Source: Nitrospira sp. | GTDB taxonomy: Bacteria; Nitrospirota; Thermodesulfovibrionia; Thermodesulfovibrionales; Dissulfurispiraceae | NCBI GenBank assembly: GCA_002634385.1 | Contig: NSJL01000002.1 | Location: 124,001-188,000 of the forward strand | Length of the DNA stretch: 64,000 nt | Direction: 5' to 3' | Translations under genes and position numbers: made by a program | The notes under the pieces: model-generated | Database searches by the model: none | What the model saw: the letters and a program-made list of their open reading frames with translations, nothing else | Told to the model about the DNA's origin: nothing | Shown: positions 34,549 through 40,862 of the stretch, in pieces | Layout of the letters: every line of letters starts with the position of its first letter | How positions within the stretch are numbered: position 1 is the first letter of the stretch

Positions 34549-37500
34549 AAGCGTTACCGTGAATTCCATCTCTCTCCCCCCGAGGAGAAGACTCTTCCTC
34601 AGTATCCGTACCCGCACCGTGTCCCCTTTCCTCTTCGAGAGGAGATGGATCTTCATATCGTCCACACTGCCCACCGGGACTCCATCGAGAGAGAGGATGA
34701 CATCCCCCTCCCGCAGTCCGGCCTTCTCGGAAACACTGTTTTCCGAAAAACCCTCGATAATGACCTTCCCCTGCTCCTCCTTCAGCGAGACCATGAGCTT
34801 CGGAGTGGGGACAACTTCGATTTCCTTCGGGAAGAGGATATAGTCCGCAATGTCCTTTTCCACCTCCACATCGCTCAGGAGCGTGGCGTAGGAATACCCG
34901 TTCCTCCGGAAAGCGCGCTTGGGAATGCCCACTCCATAGGAGATATGCCCGCCCCCGGCGATAACGACCATCTGTCCCTCCTTCTGGAAGTCGGGACGCT
35001 GCCGGAAGAAAGCGTCGATGGACTGGGCCATGGTCTCATCCCAGAGGATCTGGGACTGGTAGAAATAGTCGAAATTCCTCTCCCCCGATCCAGCATGCCG
35101 CTGAAAAACCTCCCTGAGCCGCTCCCGGTATTCGCTCTCGGAAAAATCCATCTGCGGGGGGATGAGCTTCTTGTCCTCATCGGAAAGGGCATCGATCCCC
35201 TTCCGGGATACCTTCTCCACGATCTCCCGCGGGATATTCAGGGCGACCACCGGGATGCCCTCCGCCCGCGCAAAATCGAGAATGGGCTTGTAGAGGCGGT
35301 AATCGAAGGCCCATCTCTTGAAATACTCGGATTTCCTCAGGAACTCCTTCTCATCCGCCTTCCCTGCTATGTAGTCATCCAGCACCTCCTGGTAAGGGGT
35401 CTGGAACATCTCCATCCCGATGGCAAGCTTCCTGTTTTTCCGGTAAAGACCTTTTATCACCTCCAACTGAACAGCGTGATGGGAAAAACGGTCGTGGTAC
35501 TCTCCCACATAGACGATCTTCTTTCCGGAAACGCTCTCGATGACATCGTTGAGTGTCCTTATGGTCGAGGTATCGACAGCCGTAGTCTGTTCCCTGCTCC
35601 ACACCGCAAGCCCCCTCCTGCTCTCTTCTGTCCTCTTCTCCACATTACGCCCCCCGCTGAAGGCGAGATAACCGTATTTACCATAGTGGAATATTTTTCT
35701 GAAAGCGGCTTCGACCTCTTCCTTTGATTTCCCATGAAAAATGCCCACCACCTTCCGGGGATCCCAGGGGTTCTTTTTCACCACAGCGGTAAACCCCTCG
35801 TCAGGCCGGGGAAGAGAGCCGAAAAGCCTCGACACAAGGGGGTTCCCGTTCCCGAGGATGACCATGGAGGATGAATGCACCTCGGTATCGGTCAGGTCGG
35901 ATGCTCCTTTGACCGTCGCCCCCCTCTCCTTGAAAGTCTTTATGACGGGACTGTAGATCTCTTTCTCCCCCTCCGGGAGAACGACGAGCGGCTTTTCCTC
36001 TCCGATAAGGCGGGCCAGCACGGGAGGTATCTCTCCTTCGGACAATCTCCTCATCACATCGTAGTCTCCGTCCACCACGATCTTTTCGGGGAGGGAAGGG
36101 GGAGCCAGCGTCCCGCTTATTTTTGCCTTGTCGAGCCGGACAGTCACCTCCTCCCGGGACCCCTCCCGGAAATACAGGGTAACAGGAATATCCAGGGCAT
36201 ACACGTTCGACTTCTGCCCTGCGCTGAAGCCGACCTCCGCTTTGCCGTCATTGCTGTCATAGCTCCGTCCGATAGTGAAGCCGCCGAAGTATATTTCCGG
36301 CACCCCCGCAGTCGCCACCCATTGTTTGAAAAACCCTTCCAGGTCCTTTCCCGAAGCCTTTTCAAAGGACTTCCGGATATCCTCCCAGGAGGCCTTCCGG
36401 AAGAGGTTTTCCCGGACAAACTCTTTCAATGCAATGGAAAAGGCATCATCTCCTACGGTCTTTTTCAGCATATGAAACACCATTGCCGCCTTCCCGTACC
36501 CGATGGCCTTTGAGGCAGTATCCTCTCTTCCTTTAAAGTCCTTCAGCGGAAAATCGCGGGCAGGGTTCACATAGCTCTCGTAATCGATCAGCATCTGCTT
36601 CCTGTACTCCCAGCCCCTGCCCTTCTGCTCCTCGTAGAAATGGTCCGCGACATAGGTGGTCAGCCCCTCGGCCCAGTTTCCTTTTTCGTACTCGATATAG
36701 ACGGAATTGCCGAACCATTGGTGCGCAATCTCATGGCCGAGAGACGTCTCCACGATGAAGGGGAGCTTCACCACATCCCGGCCCAGAAGAGTAAAGGTAG
36801 GCATGGAATAGCCGGAAGGGAGGAAATTTTCGACCACCGCGAACCTCCGGTACGGATACGCCCCGAAGCGCTCCCCGTAGAGAGAAAGGTACTTCTTCGC
36901 ATAGTCGAGATACGTTGGGGCAAGCTCCCTTTCGGAGGGGAAAAAATAAGCGTACAGCTCGATCCCATTGAACTCCTGCTTCAGGACAGTATACCTGTCC
37001 GAGGCGACAAAGCTGATTCCGTCGACAGGATGGGGAAAAACAAAGGAGAATTCCACTGCATCTCCCTTTACCGTCTGCCGCACCTCTTCCGCCTCTGAAA
37101 GAGCGGTATAGGCGGCAGGGAGAGTTGCTTCGAGCCGGTACGTATGCAGCGAATCCGGCCGGGGATACCAGAGGCCGGTCAGAGAGACCCCCTCCGTACC
37201 GATGCTATTCCCTACAACCCCGTAATTGGTGCCTCCGCCCGCTGTATCGTCTTTAAAAACTCCCTCGTACCGGATCTCGACAGTGCCGTCCTGGAGCGGG
37301 GTCATCCTCACCGACCCATTCTGCATCTCGAAGGGGACTTTCCGGCTATTCTGCGTTATCTCCTGAATAGCAAGATCTCCTGTTTGCAGACGTATCTCCC
37401 TGCCGCCCTGCACAGCGACAACCGCCTTGCCGCTTACCCGGGACCGGGAGATATCGAAGGAAACCTGCAGGGAATATTCGGGCGCATCCGGAATCCGCGG

Positions 37501-37566
37501 TTCCGCATGTACCGTCCACGGCAGGAGCAGGAAGAGCAGCATAACCAAGGAGCGAGCGTGTGCCAT
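34546..37566 (-). CDS. secreted M1-peptidase-like / ChaN-like / PDZ protein
   Basis: A 1006-residue protein with a signal peptide (M-L-L-F-L-L-L-P-W-T-V-H-A). Residues about 25-450 are an M1-type metallopeptidase with H-E-I-A-H-Q-W-F-G and the third zinc ligand in N-W-A-E-G; the exopeptidase G-x-M-E-N motif is absent. Residues about 640-880 resemble ChaN/DUF399, a heme-binding domain (Y-V-G-E-Y-H-D, G-M-E-M-F-Q, G-G-G-H-I). The last 90 residues are a PDZ domain (G-L-R-E-G-D-V-I-L-S-L-D-G). It lies upstream of hflX, ahbD and hemE. A link between periplasmic heme handling and proteolysis is inferred. Confidence 0.78.
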   Translation of the reverse strand: MAHARSLVMLLFLLLPWTVHAEPRIPDAPEYSLQVSFDISRSRVSGKAVVAVQGGREIRLQTGDLAIQEITQNSRKVPFEMQNGSVRMTPLQDGTVEIRYEGVFKDDTAGGGTNYGVVGNSIGTEGVSLTGLWYPRPDSLHTYRLEATLPAAYTALSEAEEVRQTVKGDAVEFSFVFPHPVDGISFVASDRYTVLKQEFNGIELYAYFFPSERELAPTYLDYAKKYLSLYGERFGAYPYRRFAVVENFLPSGYSMPTFTLLGRDVVKLPFIVETSLGHEIAHQWFGNSVYIEYEKGNWAEGLTTYVADHFYEEQKGRGWEYRKQMLIDYESYVNPARDFPLKDFKGREDTASKAIGYGKAAMVFHMLKKTVGDDAFSIALKEFVRENLFRKASWEDIRKSFEKASGKDLEGFFKQWVATAGVPEIYFGGFTIGRSYDSNDGKAEVGFSAGQKSNVYALDIPVTLYFREGSREEVTVRLDKAKISGTLAPPSLPEKIVVDGDYDVMRRLSEGEIPPVLARLIGEEKPLVVLPEGEKEIYSPVIKTFKERGATVKGASDLTDTEVHSSSMVILGNGNPLVSRLFGSLPRPDEGFTAVVKKNPWDPRKVVGIFHGKSKEEVEAAFRKIFHYGKYGYLAFSGGRNVEKRTEESRRGLAVWSREQTTAVDTSTIRTLNDVIESVSGKKIVYVGEYHDRFSHHAVQLEVIKGLYRKNRKLAIGMEMFQTPYQEVLDDYIAGKADEKEFLRKSEYFKRWAFDYRLYKPILDFARAEGIPVVALNIPREIVEKVSRKGIDALSDEDKKLIPPQMDFSESEYRERLREVFQRHAGSGERNFDYFYQSQILWDETMAQSIDAFFRQRPDFQKEGQMVVIAGGGHISYGVGIPKRAFRRNGYSYATLLSDVEVEKDIADYILFPKEIEVVPTPKLMVSLKEEQGKVIIEGFSENSVSEKAGLREGDVILSLDGVPVGSVDDMKIHLLSKRKGDTVRVRILRKSLLLGGREMEFTVTL

Positions 37567-37573
37567 TTTTCTA

Positions 37574-37579
37574 ATTATA
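37574..37579 (-). promoter_or_regulatory. -10 element placed for a leaderless transcript
   Basis: A perfect TATAAT on the minus strand ends seven bases before ATG 37566, where no ribosome-binding site is visible. Transcription starting 6-8 bases after the -10 box would begin at or next to the ATG. No strong -35 element is seen. Confidence 0.4.
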
Positions 37580-37639
37580 CACTAAAAGCGCTCCGGGACA
37601 CCCTTGTTTTCCTCTCCCCGGCAGGACGCTGGAAGGGAG

Positions 37640-37668
37640 TTGCAATTAGGCACTATATGTTTTAATAT
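37640..37668 (+). promoter_or_regulatory. sigma-70-like promoter of the small membrane protein gene
   Basis: TTGCAA at 37640-37645, 17 bases, TAATAT at 37663-37668, about 60 bases before ATG 37730. The M1-peptidase gene is divergent. Confidence 0.5.
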
Positions 37669-37729
37669 TCCCCGTCTGCAGTTCTATTGCCGGATGCCGC
37701 CAGGCATTCGGAGGAGGAGGTCGTTTTCC

Positions 37730-38020
37730 ATGAGATTACAACCGGTAGCTCTGGGTGTCGCCCTCGGTGCGGTCTGGGGAGCATCCCTCTTCCTTACCAC
37801 ATGGGTATCTTTCTACAGCGGATATGGGCGGCTCTTCCTCGAAGTCCTTGCCCGATCCATTTATCCCGGGTATACTATCTCTCCGGCGGGAAGCTTCCTG
37901 GGACTCGCATACGGCTTTCTCGACGGATTCGTCAGCGCTTCATTGATAGCATGGATCTATAACAAGGTAGCGAACGGCGGGCAGCGGCACGGCACGGAAA
38001 CGAAAGACAGAGAGACGTAA
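37730..38020 (+). CDS. small two-helix membrane protein (holin-like family)
   Basis: A 96-residue protein. ATG 37730 is nine bases after GGAGGAGG; the open frame begins further upstream without support. Two hydrophobic segments (about 5-28 and 52-78) flank a loop with I-Y-P-G-Y-T-I; the C-terminus is polar. Similar proteins in databases are often called bacteriophage holin, but nothing here suggests phage, and the name should be read as a fold label. It has its own promoter and is followed by the DUF362 gene. Confidence 0.6.
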   Translation: MRLQPVALGVALGAVWGASLFLTTWVSFYSGYGRLFLEVLARSIYPGYTISPAGSFLGLAYGFLDGFVSASLIAWIYNKVANGGQRHGTETKDRET

Positions 38021-38097
38021 ACGGGAGCGGCGGGCGATTTTTTTCCGCTCCTGCCCGTGGGGGGCGGCCACCGCATACCGGAAAAGGGAGGAACATC

Positions 38098-39219
38098 ATG
38101 TCCAAGGTTTTTTTCGCATCCGCACGGATTAAAAAATGGAAATACGAAGACAGCATGCCCGGGAAACTGGAAAGATTATTGAAGGAAATGGACCTTTTCC
38201 GCTACTTCCCCCCCAAGGAATGGGTTGCGGTGAAAACCCATTTCGGCTCCGAGGGAGCCCACCGGATCGTTCGGCCTGTATTCATCAGGAAAGTGGTGGA
38301 GTCTCTGAAAAAAGCGGGGGCAAAGCCCTTCATCACCGATACTGTTCGCATTAAGGGGCTCGATTATCTGGAAGTGGCGAATCAGCACGGGCTCAATCAT
38401 CTGTCGATGGGGGCTCCGGTGGTCATTGCCGACGGTCTCTACGGGAACGATAACGTCATGGTGAAGGCGGGGGAAATCCTCGGAGAGATCGCCGTCGCCT
38501 CCCTGATCCATGACGTGCCTGCCATGGTCGTCTGCTCCCATGTGAAAGGGCACATCAACTCGGGATACGCGGGTGCCATCAAGAACATCGCCATGGGGAC
38601 AGTCAGCGGAACCCACCGTCACTGTGGCTGGAAATGCGGAAGGGGAGCCATGCACGCGGTGGGAGAGGGTGCGTTCGTGTGGGACAGTGAAAAGTGCGCC
38701 TTCTGCTTCCAGTGTGAGGAAGTATGCCCTCTCGACTGCGTCAGCTTCGAGAACGACACCTTCACGGCCCAGGACGAGCGGTGCTGGAGGTGCGGCCGCT
38801 GCACGAGGGTGTGCCCCGAGGGCGCCCTTTCCCTCCCCGGAGATGACACTCTCTTCATGAAGTCCCTTGCCGAAGCATCACAGGCGGTGTTAAGCACCTT
38901 CAAACCCGGAAAGGTTGTCTACATCAATTTTCTCACTGAAATACAACCGGAATGCGACTGCATGCCCGCATCGGAAGTCCCTGTCATCCAAGACCTGGGA
39001 ATCCTCGTTTCCGACGATATCGTGGCGATCGAACAGGCCTCCATCGACCTGCTCCTCAAGGCAAAGCCGCTCCCGGCCTCCCTTGCGGAAGATGCAAAAA
39101 TAACCGCCGGACAGGATATCCTTATGGCCCTCCATAACAAGAACTACACGCTTCAGGTGGAGGAGGCGGAACGGCTGGGGCTCGGAAGCAGAAAGTATGA
39201 AATGATCGAAATCGTCTGA
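38098..39219 (+). CDS. DUF362 protein with two 4Fe-4S ferredoxin motifs
   Basis: A 373-residue cytoplasmic protein. The N-terminal 190 residues and the C-terminus form the DUF362 fold (W-V-A-V-K-T-H-F-G-S-E-G, K-G-H-x-x-S-G-Y-A-G-A-I-K-N-I). In between are two ferredoxin-type clusters, C-A-F-C-F-Q-C-E-E-V-C-P-L-D-C (about 200) and C-W-R-C-G-R-C-T-R-V-C-P-E (about 225). The function of this common anaerobe family is not established; an electron-transfer role is inferred. A rho-independent terminator lies 20 bases after the stop. Confidence 0.88.
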   Translation: MSKVFFASARIKKWKYEDSMPGKLERLLKEMDLFRYFPPKEWVAVKTHFGSEGAHRIVRPVFIRKVVESLKKAGAKPFITDTVRIKGLDYLEVANQHGLNHLSMGAPVVIADGLYGNDNVMVKAGEILGEIAVASLIHDVPAMVVCSHVKGHINSGYAGAIKNIAMGTVSGTHRHCGWKCGRGAMHAVGEGAFVWDSEKCAFCFQCEEVCPLDCVSFENDTFTAQDERCWRCGRCTRVCPEGALSLPGDDTLFMKSLAEASQAVLSTFKPGKVVYINFLTEIQPECDCMPASEVPVIQDLGILVSDDIVAIEQASIDLLLKAKPLPASLAEDAKITAGQDILMALHNKNYTLQVEEAERLGLGSRKYEMIEIV

Positions 39220-39239
39220 AAGCAGCTTTCTCCGCATAG

Positions 39240-39388
39240 AAAAAGGGGCAACGTGTTTCACGCTGCCCCTTTTTTATCGTCAATCCGCGCTATCTTTTTG
39301 CTTTGCAAGCAAGTACCCCTGAAAATAAAGTGCTGCTGCCCGTGGGAACTGGGCAGCAGCTTAGGGGAGGTAACGAGGCGCTTCTCAG
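39240..39388 (-). ncRNA. strongly promoted unassigned small RNA
   Basis: The 359-base gap between the convergent DUF362 and rlmI genes has a minus-strand transcription unit: a near-consensus promoter (39394-39422), about 149 bases of structured sequence and a terminator ending in five U residues. A 10-bp perfect hairpin (39332-39341 with 39351-39360) is enclosed by a 5-bp stem (39316-39320 with 39363-39367). A smaller hairpin TTGC/GCAA is near 39298-39312. Unpaired sequence near the 5' end includes ACCUCCCC (39371-39364), complementary to Shine-Dalgarno sequences. Structure and size do not clearly match 6S, SRP or other RNAs I can recall. No ORF with a start is visible. Confidence 0.55.
39241..39276. 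terminator. bidirectional rho-independent terminator
   Basis: AAAAGGGGCAACGTG, TTT, then CACGCTGCCCC and TTTTTT. On the plus strand it ends the DUF362 gene; on the minus strand the same stem is followed by five U and ends the small RNA. Confidence 0.8.
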
Positions 39389-39393
39389 CTTTA

Positions 39394-39422
39394 AGATTAT
39401 CAGAATTGATATTTTATGTCAA
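39394..39422 (-). promoter_or_regulatory. near-consensus sigma-70 promoter with UP-like element
   Basis: On the minus strand TTGACA (39422-39417), 17 bases, TAATCT (39399-39394). About 40 bases of almost pure A/T (39423-39465) lie directly upstream of the -35 box, as in rRNA-type UP elements. No ORF starts downstream. Confidence 0.7.
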
Positions 39423-39578
39423 TAATTATTTTTAATTTTACTTATAATTTTAATTTTACCTTGGAATATAAAGACAAATTGAGTGATTCGGATCGGGAAA
39501 TATCATTTTTATTATTGAAGCTCAGATACTTATGACTAATTAGTGCGCTTCGGAACCCCATTCAGAATCCGGAGAGGG

Positions 39579-40763
39579 CTAAAGAGGCTCTATCTCGATA
39601 AACGCGCACTTCAGATACTCTGTCTCGGGGACGGAGAGGAGCACGGGATGGTCCTTTCCCTGGGAGCGGTATTCCAGCAGCCGCGGATTTTTCCCCGCAT
39701 CGCGGGCCGCATTGTGCAGCATCTCAAGAAAGACCGTCTTTTCAATGTGATAGGAGCAGGAGGACGTGGCAAGAATCCCTCCCGTTTCCAGCAGTCTCAT
39801 GGCAAGGGCATTTATCTCCCTGTATCCTCGCAACGCTTCCTTGATCTTTCCCCTGCTCTTTACGAAGGCAGGTGGATCGAGAACAATGAAATCGTACCGG
39901 CTCCCTTCCTGCACCAGCCTTTCCAGAAAGGCAAAGACATCTTCCTTATGGAAAGTGCAACGTTCCTCAAGGCCGTTGATCCGGGCATTCTTCTGCGCCT
40001 GCGACAGGGCGGCCTCCGAAACGTCAATGAAGGTTACTTCCGCACCTCCCCGGACAGCCTGCAATCCCCATGCCCCGGAATAGCAGAAGAGGTCAAGCCC
40101 CCGTCCCCCCCGCACCATTCCATCCAAGGCAAGCCTGTTCTCTCTCTGATCGAGAAAGAATCCGGTCTTCTGGCCCGAAAGGGGATCGACTTCCAGCAGG
40201 ATCTCCCCCTCCCGGATCACCGGGAGCTCATCCAAAGCGCCTTTTATTACTTCTTTCAAAAGGGGAAGCCCCTCCAGCATCCTGCTTTGGCTGTCGTTTT
40301 TCACCACGATCACCGAAGGGACCAGCATTTCGTCCAGGATTTCGAGAACGGTATCTCTGAACCCTTCCATACCGAGGGTAAGGAACTGTACGGAAAGGCA
40401 TGATCCGTATCTGTCCACAATCAGCCCGGGCAGGAAATCTCCCTCGCTGAAGACAAGCCTGCACGAATCGACGCTGCCGAGAAAGCGCTCCCGATGGTGC
40501 AGGGCATTCCCTATCCTTCTTCGAAAGAATCCATCGTCGATTGGCTCCCTTTTCCTGGTGAGCAGGCGGATGGCGATGAGAGAGGAGGGATTGATGTAGC
40601 CGATCCCCAGAAAACTGTTCTGCCTGTCATAGACCTCCACGAGACTCCCGGACTTAAAGCGCTTCGGACTTTCGGACATTTCGTTGGAAAAGATCCACGG
40701 ATGCCCTGCAAGAACACGGTGAGAACGCTTCAGGGATACTCTGCCCATTTCGCCCGCTCTCAT
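39579..40763 (-). CDS. rlmI: RlmI-like 23S rRNA cytosine methyltransferase
   Basis: A 394-residue protein, starting at ATG 40763 (AAAGGAGGGGAGA upstream); GTG 40793 is an alternative in frame that would overlap the tiny lipoprotein gene. The N-terminal PUA-like domain (H-P-W-I-F-S-N-E-M) is followed by a class I methyltransferase with D-L-F-C-Y-S-G-A-W-G and the motif D-P-P-A-F-V and T-S-S-C-S-Y-H, where the Cys is the expected catalytic residue of this m5C family. It acts on 23S rRNA in E. coli; the target here is inferred. Confidence 0.88.
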   Translation of the reverse strand: MRAGEMGRVSLKRSHRVLAGHPWIFSNEMSESPKRFKSGSLVEVYDRQNSFLGIGYINPSSLIAIRLLTRKREPIDDGFFRRRIGNALHHRERFLGSVDSCRLVFSEGDFLPGLIVDRYGSCLSVQFLTLGMEGFRDTVLEILDEMLVPSVIVVKNDSQSRMLEGLPLLKEVIKGALDELPVIREGEILLEVDPLSGQKTGFFLDQRENRLALDGMVRGGRGLDLFCYSGAWGLQAVRGGAEVTFIDVSEAALSQAQKNARINGLEERCTFHKEDVFAFLERLVQEGSRYDFIVLDPPAFVKSRGKIKEALRGYREINALAMRLLETGGILATSSCSYHIEKTVFLEMLHNAARDAGKNPRLLEYRSQGKDHPVLLSVPETEYLKCAFIEIEPL

Positions 40764-40764
40764 G

Positions 40765-40851
40765 CTACAGTCTCCCCTCCTTTGCCGGTGCACATGCGTA
40801 TACTCCCATCATAACCGAAACGAGAAGAAGCAGCACTCTTTTTCTATTCAT
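40765..40851 (-). CDS. 28-residue lipoprotein-like peptide
   Basis: ATG 40851 follows GGAGGACAGG, then M-N-R-K-R-V-L-L-L-L-V-S-V-M-M-G-V-Y-A-C-A-P-A-K and a TAG at 40765-40767. This is a complete signal sequence with a lipobox-like V-Y-A-C and only eight residues after the Cys. It sits in a 97-base gap between the AddB-like gene and rlmI, in the same direction, with rlmI starting just after its stop. Small lipoproteins of this size are known in other contexts; the function is unknown. Confidence 0.45.
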   Translation of the reverse strand: MNRKRVLLLLVSVMMGVYACAPAKEGRL

Positions 40852-40862
40852 CCTGTCCTCCG

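Noticed and set aside
37730-38020. Prophage holin
   Set aside because: The family name is applied to many small membrane proteins; no phage genes or attachment sites are near.
39240-39388. 6S or SRP RNA identity for the small RNA
   Set aside because: The central bubble of 6S and the conserved SRP loop sequence are not visible.
39579-40403. Plus-strand open frame opposite rlmI
   Set aside because: Antisense of a well-supported methyltransferase.
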